From contig CAZFST010000023.1 of assembly GCA_964522015.1 (NCBI GenBank), positions 12,475 through 76,474 of the forward strand: a stretch of 64,000 nucleotides of DNA, written 5' to 3'. Shown one piece after another: positions 26,118-34,571 of the stretch (the first letter of the stretch is position 1; the number at the start of each line of letters is the position of its first letter). This stretch comes from QQWI01 sp964522015. Its GTDB lineage: Bacteria > Bacillota > Clostridia > Peptostreptococcales > Acidaminobacteraceae. Both the position numbers and the translations under genes were made by a program. A model generated the notes under the pieces. The model saw only the letters and a program-made list of their open reading frames with translations, searched no databases and had not been told where the DNA came from.

Positions 26118-27842
26118 CTACACCCCGCCTTCAGCAAGGACCAGTTTTTTCAATTGGTTCAACCCTATTTTAGTTTCTGCAGTGGTTTCTCCCAGTAGGC
26201 TAGCAATTTCTTGGGCAACCCGCATCTGATTATCGATAACCTCTTGACATGTCTTAAGGGTTCTCTCTTTCACCCGAAGCAATTCCATGCGATTCTGCTC
26301 TGACTTTGAAATATCTGTAAAAATCGCGACATAAATCTTCCCAGCGTTTGGTTTAACAACATTACAAACAAAGGATTTCTCTACACTGCTAATATAAATA
26401 TTTTTGCTAACCCTTCCCATGGGCGATTCATGGAGTTCCGTTGCAATATCATAATCGATGACTGCAGATAGGGGCCAGTGGTTCAACTTGATCTTGTCTT
26501 GATTAAAAACCATGTTGAATGCCGGATTAACCTCCTTGATTCTCAGATCTTCGTCTAGAATACAAATTAAGTTTGGACTAGAGTCGAATATGATGCTTTG
26601 TAAGCTCTCAGCCTTATGTTTTAAACGTTCAAGGCACATGTTAATGTCACTATACCCCTTGGTGACAGCAACTGCCTTGTTGTAGCAAGTGGTATAACCG
26701 CAAGCACCGCAATTAATTTGATCCGACTGGGAGTACTTGCCCATTTCCATCAGCACATTTGCAATTTGATCTTGATTCACAACCGTTGTAATATTTTGTT
26801 TTGATGTAAATGTTCTTTTCAAATTTAAGATTTCATAGGCATCTTCAATTGGTTTACTCTCCCCAACTTCTAGAGATTTTGAGTCTTCAATTCGCTCTTT
26901 CATTAAACTAAATCGCTTGTAATAGTTAGGTGCATTGGCAGGCATTTCAGGACCATTTAAGCAACCACCTGGACAAATATTTAGCTCCGCACAAAATCCC
27001 GTCAGCCCATCGGATTCAATGGCTTTTAAAAATGATTCGCAATTTTCAATACCATCCACATGGAGATACTGATACTTTGGATTTGTTCTAGTCTTCAAGT
27101 CGTTTTTCCACAAGCTGCCTCCCAGTGGATAAGCCCGGCCTCTTTTACTGGCTGGTGTATCAAAGGCTCCCACTTCTTCTTCTGCAATCTCAATGCCTTC
27201 ACTCTTCAACCAGTCTTCCAGTTCAATAAAGGTTATGACCGCATCTATGATATTTGGAACATCAATAGCTTCAGCTTTTTTAGCAAGACAGGGTCCCGCA
27301 AATACCACATAGACATCCTCCCCATAGCGGGCTTTCATTTCCTTTCCATGGGCAAGCATGGGGGACATAATATTGATAACGCTTTCGATAGCACTTGGGT
27401 AGTAAAGTTCAATTAGATAGTTACTAGATGGGCAACAACTGGTAATGATGTTTTTCATTTGACCCTTTTCAATAATGGCATCATAGTGCTGTGATACAAG
27501 ATCCGCTCCCCTTGCAGTTTCTTCCACGTAGTCAAATCCCAATTTTCTAAGTGCTGACACAATTTGAGTCTGGGATTTCATATTGAAGGTACTCAGATAA
27601 GAAGGGGCCAACGAAATAGCAACTTTCTGAGTACTTTTAAGTGCATGTTTAACACGTCTTAAATCTTGATGGATATTTAGCGCCTTAGGCGCACAATGTA
27701 TTTGACATAGGCCGCACTTTATACATAAATAGTCAATTATTTCTCTTCGGTCCTCAGTAAATGCAATTGCTTTAGTAGGACAAACTCTTAGACACTTAAA
27801 GCATTGATCACATTTTTCTTGGTAAAACTCAATAAAGTTCAT
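26118..27842 (-). CDS. hydS: sensory [FeFe]-hydrogenase with PAS domain (HydS-like)
   Basis: The protein has 574 residues. Two N-terminal [4Fe-4S] ferredoxin motifs lie at 11-24 and 40-54. The H-cluster domain has TSCCPSS (C136, C137), GPCLAKKAE (C185) and NICPGGCLNGP (C290, C294). A further four-cysteine motif (C378, C381, C386, C403) precedes a PAS domain (about 412-520, SIIFDSSPNLICILDED) and a short helical tail. This order is that of putative H2-sensing group C hydrogenases. There is no kinase domain in the same chain, so the adjacent PP2C phosphatase is the likely output. GAGGTCGCC precedes the ATG. Whether H2 or redox state is sensed is not visible. Confidence 0.88.
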   Translation of the reverse strand: MNFIEFYQEKCDQCFKCLRVCPTKAIAFTEDRREIIDYLCIKCGLCQIHCAPKALNIHQDLRRVKHALKSTQKVAISLAPSYLSTFNMKSQTQIVSALRKLGFDYVEETARGADLVSQHYDAIIEKGQMKNIITSCCPSSNYLIELYYPSAIESVINIMSPMLAHGKEMKARYGEDVYVVFAGPCLAKKAEAIDVPNIIDAVITFIELEDWLKSEGIEIAEEEVGAFDTPASKRGRAYPLGGSLWKNDLKTRTNPKYQYLHVDGIENCESFLKAIESDGLTGFCAELNICPGGCLNGPEMPANAPNYYKRFSLMKERIEDSKSLEVGESKPIEDAYEILNLKRTFTSKQNITTVVNQDQIANVLMEMGKYSQSDQINCGACGYTTCYNKAVAVTKGYSDINMCLERLKHKAESLQSIIFDSSPNLICILDEDLRIKEVNPAFNMVFNQDKIKLNHWPLSAVIDYDIATELHESPMGRVSKNIYISSVEKSFVCNVVKPNAGKIYVAIFTDISKSEQNRMELLRVKERTLKTCQEVIDNQMRVAQEIASLLGETTAETKIGLNQLKKLVLAEGGV

Positions 27843-27851
27843 ATGGCGACC

Positions 27852-28085
27852 TCATAATAAATAGTGATCGAGAATTTGTTCAATCGTATCCGGTGTTACT
27901 GAAAAGTAATCCTTATCATTAATCAAAAGTGAAACGGCAGTTGAGCATTGACCCAGACAGAAGGATGACTTTAAATTTGTGGTTTTCTCAAGATTATGAC
28001 TCTCGATATAGGCTTGAATTTTCTTTATAACATCGTAAGAACCCTTCAAATGGCACGCACTCCCGATACAAACTTTTATCTCCAT
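27852..28085 (-). CDS. NuoE-like thioredoxin-fold [2Fe-2S] protein
   Basis: It is a 77-residue stand-alone [2Fe-2S] thioredoxin-like ferredoxin. Four cluster cysteines are spaced as in NuoE/HydC: C6 and C11 (VCIGSACHLKG), C43 and C47 (SSFCLGQC). It is the first gene of the nine-gene operon, 9 bp before the sensory hydrogenase, and probably passes electrons between the hydrogenase-like proteins and another donor. Confidence 0.9.
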   Translation of the reverse strand: MEIKVCIGSACHLKGSYDVIKKIQAYIESHNLEKTTNLKSSFCLGQCSTAVSLLINDKDYFSVTPDTIEQILDHYLL

Positions 28086-28416
28086 GTCCTAACCTCTACT
28101 TTCTCTCCACTGCAATTTGCATGTTCTCCGTCAATTTGAATATTTTTTCGCAAGCGTAGATTCACTTTCAAGTTAATAGTAACACATAATTGATAAAAAT
28201 ATAACGAATATAAGGCGATTTATCTTTACGTTTTCGCTATAATTAGCACATTTCTGTGAACAAACTGAAACAATTGTTAACCTTTTGTTATTTTAAACAC
28301 TCAAAAGCTATATACATTACGATTTAGAAATATCACCAACCTCTTTGTGTCCCTTTAGCAATACTTTTAATCTCCAATAATAGTTATAATATTAACGAAC
28401 AATTCGTTTTGTCATA
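28086..28416. other. AT-rich leader region of the hydrogenase/4-hydroxybutyrate operon
   Basis: There is no coding potential here. It must hold the operon promoter (minus strand), but I see no consensus -35/-10 pair. TTGTTC and TATAGC with 16 bp between them (about 28266-28239) is the best weak candidate. The 10-bp palindrome AACAATTGTT (28269-28278) followed by GTTAAC resembles half-sites of redox repressors but does not make a proper Rex operator. On the plus strand TATAAT (28385-28390) and a small hairpin AACGAA-CAA-TTCGTT (28394-28408) lead into the repeat element at 28417. Confidence 0.4.
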
Positions 28417-28447
28417 GGCCAGACCTGTTTAGCTTAAATTTTCTGGC
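28417..28447 (+). repeat. palindromic intergenic element, copy A
   Basis: GGCCAGACCTGTTTAGC begins a 31-bp block ending TTTTCTGGC. The outer arms GCCAGA and TCTGGC pair, and TTTA/TAAA pair inside. Copies B (35428-35458) and C (57209-57239) share the arms, the central TTA-rich part and length within one base. Each copy is followed within about 35-70 bp by an intrinsic terminator on the plus side, and copies A and B are preceded by a TATAAT. A small RNA or a mobile palindrome are both possible. Confidence 0.65.
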
Positions 28448-28481
28448 ATCCAAGAGGTCGAGGCACTGGAAAAGAGAAGTT

Positions 28482-28537
28482 AAGAAAACAACCCCGTTAC
28501 AATTCTTATTTCTGAATTGTAACGGGGTTGTTTTCTT
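28482..28537. terminator. bidirectional intrinsic terminator, 24-bp perfect stem
   Basis: The 24-bp arms at 28482-28505 and 28514-28537 pair perfectly around an 8-nt loop, followed on the plus strand by TTGTTTTTC. It lies just after the stop of the decayed minus-strand gene (28547-28740) and after repeat copy A on the plus strand. Confidence 0.9.
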
Positions 28538-28546
28538 GTTGTTTTT

Positions 28547-28740
28547 CTATTGCTGAGCACATACGATCATAAGCTGCAACTGATCGCCTTCAATAACAAA
28601 ACCCACAGAATAGACGCTTTTGCTTTATCTGCTGCTGCCGATGAATTATTGACCATAATGGTGGTGCTTTCATCACTGTAAGTCAAGGTCATTTTTTTTG
28701 AGTTCTTTCAAATTGACAACCTCAGCATCAATGCCTCCAG
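28547..28740 (-). pseudogene. remnant of a small protein gene, frameshifted
   Basis: The minus strand encodes coherent peptide pieces in different frames. Upstream comes AEVVNLKELKK, then TLTYSDESTTIMVNNSSAAA followed by DKAK, and finally SVYSVGFVIEGDQLQLMIV with CAQQ and a stop at 28547-28549. Joining them needs at least two frame changes. The parent family is not recognised. The strong terminator directly downstream fits a former transcription unit. Confidence 0.55.
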
Positions 28741-28790
28741 TATGCCTTGTTTAAGCTTTGTAGTATAATTGGTTTAAGGAGGATTCAACC

Positions 28791-29216
28791 ATGACAAAAA
28801 AACTCTATTATGCTGCGTTTACTTACGGTGCTCTTGGCCTTTCCTTTGGGGTTTTTTACAGGGAATTCACTAGATTCAATGACTTTCAGGGTGTGACGCA
28901 ACTCTCTACCCTTCATACCCACACCTTAGTACTTGGTATGTTCTTCTTCTTAATTGCGCTAATTCTTGAAAAAGTTTTTGGGATAAGTACTGCGCTAAAA
29001 AATGCGCAAAGGATGACACAGTGGTTCTGGCTTTACAACATTGCACTGATTGGGGTGCTGGGCACCATGACCACTCGGGGCATTCTTCAAGTTAAAGGTC
29101 TTGATTTTCCTGGCCTTAGCCATATTGCAGGAACCTTCCACACCCTTCTAGGGTTCGCAATTATATGGTTTTTTATAATGCTGGGATCAGTGATAAAAAA
29201 ACAGTCTGTGAATTGA
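28791..29216 (+). CDS. DUF2871 family membrane protein
   Basis: It has 141 residues with four transmembrane helices (about 5-25, 45-62, 78-98 and 112-133). The family pattern THTLVLGMFFFLIAL and the second histidine region SHIAGTFHTLLGF place conserved histidines near the membrane. This suggests heme or metal binding by analogy with respiratory membrane proteins, but DUF2871 has no assigned function. AAGGAGG precedes the ATG. A TATAAT at 28764-28769 could be its -10, without a clear -35. It stands alone. Confidence 0.8.
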   Translation: MTKKLYYAAFTYGALGLSFGVFYREFTRFNDFQGVTQLSTLHTHTLVLGMFFFLIALILEKVFGISTALKNAQRMTQWFWLYNIALIGVLGTMTTRGILQVKGLDFPGLSHIAGTFHTLLGFAIIWFFIMLGSVIKKQSVN

Positions 29217-29267
29217 ACCACCTGTATTCTAGGGGGACTCATAGTCAACAACCTCTTGTTTATAGTG

Positions 29268-29654
29268 TCAAAGAGGGATATGGCTGTATTTAGTCCCCTC
29301 TGAGAAAATAGGGGGTAGCCTTTTAGCTGCTAGTCTTAGCTTATCGTCAAATGATGATAGCACTTCACCATTTGGATTATGAGTTGTACAAATTTTTTCT
29401 ATGTATTCAGTCGCTGAAATCATGTTGTTTTTTTCTTTTTCATTGCAAATAAGAGTTTCTTTGTTACTGGTGGGCTGATTAAGAGGTAAAAAAACATACA
29501 ACGTTTCCTTATTTGAATCAGGATTCTGGCGGTAATAAGACTCATAGTGGGCCTCTGAAAAAACCATAAAAAATGATTCGTTCGCTTCTGATTCATACTG
29601 AAAAAGATTGACAATGGCTGGTGCCAGTTCAAAAAACAAATGTTCTAAATTCAT
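29268..29654 (-). CDS. hypothetical protein
   Basis: I start it at 29654, where AAAGGAGG lies five bases before the second of two adjacent ATGs. A longer frame reaches 29732 but lacks a ribosome binding site and would overlap the promoter. The roughly 128-residue product starts MNLEHLFFELAPAIVNLFQY, has no signal peptide or membrane helix, and matches no family I know. The central part (SFFMVFSEAHYESYYRQN, then LYVFLPLNQ) looks like a small alpha/beta domain. It is monocistronic, with a palindromic promoter region 120 bp upstream. Confidence 0.6.
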   Translation of the reverse strand: MNLEHLFFELAPAIVNLFQYESEANESFFMVFSEAHYESYYRQNPDSNKETLYVFLPLNQPTSNKETLICNEKEKNNMISATEYIEKICTTHNPNGEVLSSFDDKLRLAAKRLPPIFSEGTKYSHIPL

Positions 29655-29771
29655 CATAGCCTCCTTTAACCCCTTATAAGTTTTATATGGATTTTTACAT
29701 GCACTGCCTATCAGGCAAGTAATTGTCATCATTATATCAAGTCGTATTTTTTTTACAATAGCCTAAGGCCT

Positions 29772-29796
29772 AGTATAATGCAACTTGCATTATACT
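29772..29796. promoter_or_regulatory. 25-bp perfect palindrome containing -10 boxes on both strands
   Basis: AGTATAATGCAA-C-TTGCATTATACT has perfect 12-bp arms. TATAAT is present on the plus strand (29774-29779) and on the minus strand (29794-29789). The minus-strand box is suitably placed for the hypothetical gene starting at 29654. The palindrome itself looks like an operator. Confidence 0.5.
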
Positions 29797-29800
29797 GAAA

Positions 29801-29842
29801 ACCCACAGAAACACCCATCGAAAGATGGGTGTTTCTGTGGGT
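29801..29842 (-). terminator. intrinsic terminator of the TPR histidine kinase gene
   Basis: A perfect 19-bp stem (29801-29819 with 29824-29842) is closed by a GAAA loop. On the minus strand TTTTC follows directly, so it ends transcription from the kinase gene whose stop is 78 bp away. The plus strand has no T tract. Confidence 0.85.
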
Positions 29843-29919
29843 AGAATTTGATATTCTATTGGCAATGTCGTGATCTCTACCTGAGTTGTTTAGTATCTAT
29901 CTTTAGTAACAGCAAGCTA

Positions 29920-31806
29920 CTAAAGAGGCATTCGCCTTGGCAAGATGATCTTAAATTGACTACCTTGGTCAACCTCGCTGGTCACCTCGATTTTCCCTCT
30001 AAGAACCTGGGTGACCAAGTTATACACGATGTTTAGTCCAAGACCAAGGCCCCCATGGGCTTTTTTTGTTGTGAAAAAGGGATTAAAGATACGCTCTAAA
30101 TAGGCACTACTGATGCCAACACCATTGTCTATCACTGTAAATGCCACCTCTGTGTTGAAGTTAATGCTTTGTGCTTTCACAAGAATTTGCTTTTCTATAA
30201 AAGTAGGTGTGCCATTTGACATTGCAACAGGTGTGGCTAATTCATTTATAACTGCTGTAGCAAGCTCATCAGTGTTGGCATGCAAAAAACCATGACGTTC
30301 TGCATTTTCTATTAATTGAAGCAGGGCATAATTAATAAGCTTTTCATAACTCTCTATCACCAAATGTTCTGGCGTTTCTAAAACAATCTTAATCTGATTT
30401 TGACGGGAGTATGGCTTTGCTAATACCGCGAGTTCTTCAAATAATGAGGCCACATCAAAGGATGATAAATCCAGCATGTGATAGTCCATAGAAATCTTTT
30501 TAAACCCTTCTACAATGGCAGCAGTCTTTGCTAAGCTCCCCTGAAGCATTTCAAAACCTATATGAGCCTGCTCTAGATAGGGGATTATTTCAAGGCCAAG
30601 TTCATTGCCCCTACTGGCATACTCATCAAGTGATTTCAACTCCTCAGTTAAAAAGCTGGCCATTGTAATAGCATTCCCCAAAGGGGTATTGATCTCGTGG
30701 GCAACACCATTCACCAGTTCGGTTAGGGCCGCCATGTGACTATCCCGCATTTTTGCTTGGAGTTTCTGGGCTTGTTCTTTAATCTTAATCTCAGTTGCCA
30801 TCATCGCCATACGGTTTTCAACTTCTAGACTCATGGTGTGTTCAAAGGCTTCGCTGTACAAACGATAGTTTATAGCTGCTTTTTCAAACTGTCCTATGGA
30901 CATATAGGCACTGGCAAGTGCTTTGTAAAAGTGAAAAATCAGGGCATCATATTGTTTAAGTTGGGCAACCATAAGGGCGTTTATGGCAAGTGAGATCGCT
31001 TCGCTATAATAGCCTTGCCTATTCAACAGCTGCACTTCAATTAATTGGGTGTTCACAACCCCATAGGGATCATCAATTTTGCTAAGCAACTGGTATTCCT
31101 GTTGCAGGTAGCTATTGGCTTGATTATAATCTTTATTTTCAAGATTGATGAGAGCTAACATATGGAAACAAATAGATTTGGTTTGAAGATCGTTGGCTAT
31201 TTCAGATAGTTCTAAGGCCCGGTTGATATGATCATGTTGCTCAGCTTGGTCTCTGTTGGCCTTTTGCAAACAAAGAGCAATACTGGCATGAATGCCAGCT
31301 AACAGCGGATGGGTCGGTTGAGTTTTATAAGCCACCTCTTGTGCTTCCATTAAATAATCCAAGGCCTTATGATGGAGTTGTAAGGTATTTTTGTAGATCT
31401 CACCAATATTATATAAAAAGAAAATTTGCATCTCAGTTTGATTGAACTCTTTAGCAACCAGTAAGCCCCGTAAAAGAATTTCAAAGGCCTGACCCAAGTC
31501 ATTCCGTACAATATGAACATAGCCCATCACATTATAGGCTCTGGTTTGACTGCGATAATCCCCATAGGCAATAAAGGCATCCAAGCTGCCTGAAGCCAGT
31601 TGATAACAGGTTTCTAGGTCTCCTTTATACCCGCTATGGACAGCAAGAACAATGTTGGCCTGAGCCATTGCAAGAAAATCCTGATCAACTGAGGCAGTCT
31701 TCAAAAGTTCCGCTGCCAATTGCTCCGACAAAGCCACATCACGTCTACGTAAATCCCATGCCTGTTCATACTGTTCTGTGGTTGTATATAAAGTCTCAAT
31801 TGACAT
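29920..31806 (-). CDS. TPR-repeat sensor histidine kinase, cytoplasmic
   Basis: The protein has 628 residues. Residues 1-325 form a tetratricopeptide-like array (AYNVMGYVHIVRNDLGQAFE, HKALDYLMEAQEVAY, ASAYMSIGQFEKAAINYRLY). A coiled linker follows, then H370 in NGVAHEINTPLGNAITMASF and an HATPase_c domain with VIDNGVGISSAYLERIFNPF and GGLGLGLNIVYNLV. No transmembrane segment is present, so it senses a cytoplasmic or protein partner. No response regulator gene is adjacent, so it is an orphan kinase. The gene is followed by a strong terminator. Confidence 0.88.
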   Translation of the reverse strand: MSIETLYTTTEQYEQAWDLRRRDVALSEQLAAELLKTASVDQDFLAMAQANIVLAVHSGYKGDLETCYQLASGSLDAFIAYGDYRSQTRAYNVMGYVHIVRNDLGQAFEILLRGLLVAKEFNQTEMQIFFLYNIGEIYKNTLQLHHKALDYLMEAQEVAYKTQPTHPLLAGIHASIALCLQKANRDQAEQHDHINRALELSEIANDLQTKSICFHMLALINLENKDYNQANSYLQQEYQLLSKIDDPYGVVNTQLIEVQLLNRQGYYSEAISLAINALMVAQLKQYDALIFHFYKALASAYMSIGQFEKAAINYRLYSEAFEHTMSLEVENRMAMMATEIKIKEQAQKLQAKMRDSHMAALTELVNGVAHEINTPLGNAITMASFLTEELKSLDEYASRGNELGLEIIPYLEQAHIGFEMLQGSLAKTAAIVEGFKKISMDYHMLDLSSFDVASLFEELAVLAKPYSRQNQIKIVLETPEHLVIESYEKLINYALLQLIENAERHGFLHANTDELATAVINELATPVAMSNGTPTFIEKQILVKAQSINFNTEVAFTVIDNGVGISSAYLERIFNPFFTTKKAHGGLGLGLNIVYNLVTQVLRGKIEVTSEVDQGSQFKIILPRRMPL

Positions 31807-31866
31807 GGTCTACCTCACTTTCATTTGTTTTATTCTTACCCTTTTTTCAGCTATTTGCACAAACAA

Positions 31867-31895
31867 AAACGACCAGGGGTGACCTAGCCGTTTTG
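31867..31895 (-). terminator. intrinsic terminator of ppdK
   Basis: AAAACG and CGTTTT form the base of the hairpin. Two positions that mismatch on the plus strand become G-U pairs on the minus strand, and the minus side ends in TTTTTGTTTG. It therefore works for ppdK, which stops 12 bp before it. Confidence 0.75.
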
Positions 31896-31906
31896 CAACA
31901 TTTAAT

Positions 31907-34552
31907 TTAGCTTTTATCCCTTACAATGGTGGCCTGAGCCGCAGCAAGTTTTGCCAGGGGCACCCGGTAAGGTGAGCAAGATACATAGTCCAGGCCCAAG
32001 GCCAAGGCATATTTGATGGTTTCAAAGTCCCCACCTTGTTCACCGCAGATACCCAGTTTAAGGGTTGGGTTTGTGGCACGTCCCTTGTTCACTGACATCT
32101 CAATCAGTTGGCCAACCCCCTCTTGATCCACTGAAACAAAGGGATCCATCTTGAAGATGTGATGCTCCTGATAAGCATGAAGATATTTACCAGAATCATC
32201 CCTAGAAAAACCCAGGGTCATTTGGGTGAGATCGTTGGTGCCAAAAGAGAAGAAGGATACGTGAGATGCAATTTTATTGGCAATCAGGGCCGCCCTTGGG
32301 ACCTCAATCATGGTGCCAATCTTGTAAGTCAATGTGACACCCCGCTCAAGGAGGACTTTATTGGCCTCGGCGGTGACCACAGCCAGCACATGTTTTAGCT
32401 CCTCTTCAAAGGCAACCAGGGGGATCATGATTTCCACCGTGGGCTCAAGGCCTTCGGCAACAAGGTCACAGGCCGCTTCCATAATAGCCTTCACCTGCAT
32501 GGTGTAGATTTCTGGATAGGTGATGGCCAAACGGCAGCCCCGATGGCCAAGCATGGGGTTGACCTCTTGAAGATTTTTGACCTTTGCTGCCACCCCAGCC
32601 ACTGGAAGGCTTAGAAGCTCTGCGAGTTCTGCCATTTCACTGGGTTCGTGGGGTAAAAATTCGTGAAGAGGCGGATCTAGGAGGCGAATGGTAACCGGCT
32701 CAGTGCCTAGCACCTTGAAAATATCGTAAAAGTCTTGGCGCTGGAAAGGGAGCAGCTTATCCAGGGCAGCTTGGCGTTCTGTGAGATTCTCAGCTAAAAT
32801 CATTTCTCGCACGGCTAAAATCCGCTGGGCTTCAAAGAACATATGCTCGGTTCTGCAAAGGCCAATACCTTTGGCACCAAAGCCCATGGCCACCTTGGCA
32901 TCGTTTGGCGTATCCGCATTGGCCCGGACACCGATGGCGGCGCAGGTATCTGCCCAACTGAGAATGGTTGCCAGATGAGTTGAAATCCCCTGGGTATCTT
33001 TTGCCAGAGCCCCTGAGAAAATGGCCCCAGTTGCACCATCGATAGAGAGCCAATCCCCTTCTACTAGGGTGATGGACTCAGTTTTCATGGTCTTTTGCTG
33101 TTCGTCCACATGGACATCCATACACCCTGCAACACAGCATTTCCCCATACTTCTGGCCACAACAGCGGCGTGGGAGGTCATGCCGCCTCGGGCTGTCAAA
33201 ATCCCTTGAGCATGAATCATCCCTTCAATGTCTTCTGGGGATGTTTCTTTCCGTACTAAGATGGCAGGTTCCCCACGCTTTTGAGCGGCGACAATATCTT
33301 GGGCGTGGAAGTAGATTCGGCCAACAGCAGCCCCTGGCGAAGCAGGTAAACCCACTGCAATGGGTGGCTGTGCTGATAGAACTTCCGGCGAAAAACTTGG
33401 GTGGAGCAGTTTGTCCAGAGATTTGGCATCCACATGCATGAGGGCCTCTTCCTTGGTGATGAGTCCTTCAGCCACCATGTCAATGGCGATTTTAAGGGCT
33501 GCTTGGATGGTACGTTTGCCGTTTCGGGTTTGAAGAATAAATAACTTGCCTTTTTCGATGGTGAACTCAATATCTTGCATATCTCGGTAATGGTTTTCAA
33601 GGCCCTGGCAAACGGACATCAAGGCCTCAAAAGCCTCAGGCATTTCATACTTTAGCCCGTCAATTGACCTAGGGGTCCGAATTCCAGCCACCACATCTTC
33701 CCCCTGGGCCCGCATTAGAAATTCACCATAGCGGACATTCTCCCCAGTGGAAGGATTACGGGTAAAGAGCACCCCTGTTCCAGATTGATCGTCGTAATTT
33801 CCAAAAACCATCATCTGCACAGTGACTGCGGTACCCATGGCCTCGTCTATCTGATTGAGAGACCGGTACAGGGCAGCCCTTGGGTTATGCCAAGAACGGA
33901 ACACCGCTTTGATGGCTTCTGTTAATTGAATCCATGGATCTTGCGGAAAATCAAAGCCCCGCTCCATTAGCACCACATGCTTAAACCGTTTAATCACTTC
34001 TAGCATCTGTTCTGTAGAAAGCTCTGCAAATTGCTGGACTTGATATTGTTTCATATAACGCTCTAATACCAAATCAAAATGGTATTTTTCAATATCCAGC
34101 ACCACATCGCTATACATTTGAATCAACCTGCGGTAGCTATCAAGGGCAAAGGGCATATTATCAGTTTCTTCCCCTAGGGCTAAAGCAACTTGATCGTTGA
34201 GTCCAAGATTTAAAACCGTATCCATCATCCCAGGCATGGAAACAGGGGCTCCTGAACGAACTGACACTAAAAGAGGCGACACTGTACGACCAAAACCCTT
34301 GTGAGATTCTGATTCAAGCTGGCTGATGGCAGCCTCTAGACCCTTGATTAGGTCTTGATCCAAGGTTTTACCCTGTGCATAGTACTGGCGACAAGCTTCG
34401 GTGGTGAGGGTAAAGCCATAGGGAATCGGTAATCCCAAACGGCTCATTTCCGCTAAATTGGCCCCTTTCCCCCCCAATAACCACCGATCATCCTTACTGC
34501 CCTGCGTAAAATTGACAATTCTTTGCCCATCCATGCCTTCAGCCTTGGTCAT
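31907..34552 (-). CDS. ppdK: pyruvate, phosphate dikinase
   Basis: The protein has 881 residues. It interconverts pyruvate + ATP + Pi and PEP + AMP + PPi. The N-terminal ATP-grasp region includes GGKGANLAEMSRLGLPIP and SMPGMMDTVLNLG. The swivelling phospho-histidine domain holds GGMTSHAAVVARSMGK. The C-terminal PEP-binding barrel has GLCRTEHMFF, MIEVPRAAL, SFFSFGTNDLTQM and LGICGEQGGD. I start at the ATG preceded by AAGGGG, because the longer frame (34582) runs into the regulator gene upstream. The CcpN-like gene lies 19 bp upstream and probably forms an operon with it. Confidence 0.96.
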   Translation of the reverse strand: MTKAEGMDGQRIVNFTQGSKDDRWLLGGKGANLAEMSRLGLPIPYGFTLTTEACRQYYAQGKTLDQDLIKGLEAAISQLESESHKGFGRTVSPLLVSVRSGAPVSMPGMMDTVLNLGLNDQVALALGEETDNMPFALDSYRRLIQMYSDVVLDIEKYHFDLVLERYMKQYQVQQFAELSTEQMLEVIKRFKHVVLMERGFDFPQDPWIQLTEAIKAVFRSWHNPRAALYRSLNQIDEAMGTAVTVQMMVFGNYDDQSGTGVLFTRNPSTGENVRYGEFLMRAQGEDVVAGIRTPRSIDGLKYEMPEAFEALMSVCQGLENHYRDMQDIEFTIEKGKLFILQTRNGKRTIQAALKIAIDMVAEGLITKEEALMHVDAKSLDKLLHPSFSPEVLSAQPPIAVGLPASPGAAVGRIYFHAQDIVAAQKRGEPAILVRKETSPEDIEGMIHAQGILTARGGMTSHAAVVARSMGKCCVAGCMDVHVDEQQKTMKTESITLVEGDWLSIDGATGAIFSGALAKDTQGISTHLATILSWADTCAAIGVRANADTPNDAKVAMGFGAKGIGLCRTEHMFFEAQRILAVREMILAENLTERQAALDKLLPFQRQDFYDIFKVLGTEPVTIRLLDPPLHEFLPHEPSEMAELAELLSLPVAGVAAKVKNLQEVNPMLGHRGCRLAITYPEIYTMQVKAIMEAACDLVAEGLEPTVEIMIPLVAFEEELKHVLAVVTAEANKVLLERGVTLTYKIGTMIEVPRAALIANKIASHVSFFSFGTNDLTQMTLGFSRDDSGKYLHAYQEHHIFKMDPFVSVDQEGVGQLIEMSVNKGRATNPTLKLGICGEQGGDFETIKYALALGLDYVSCSPYRVPLAKLAAAQATIVRDKS

Positions 34553-34571
34553 ATCAATGCCCCTTTCTTGT

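Noticed and set aside
28255..28290. Rex operator upstream of the hydrogenase/adhE operon
   Set aside because: TTGTTAA is present, but its partner is in direct rather than inverted orientation and the spacing is wrong, so it is only mentioned as a weak palindrome.
28450..28480. S-box (SAM-I) like string AAGAGGTCGAGGCACTGG
   Set aside because: The other obligatory S-box elements are missing and no methionine gene follows.
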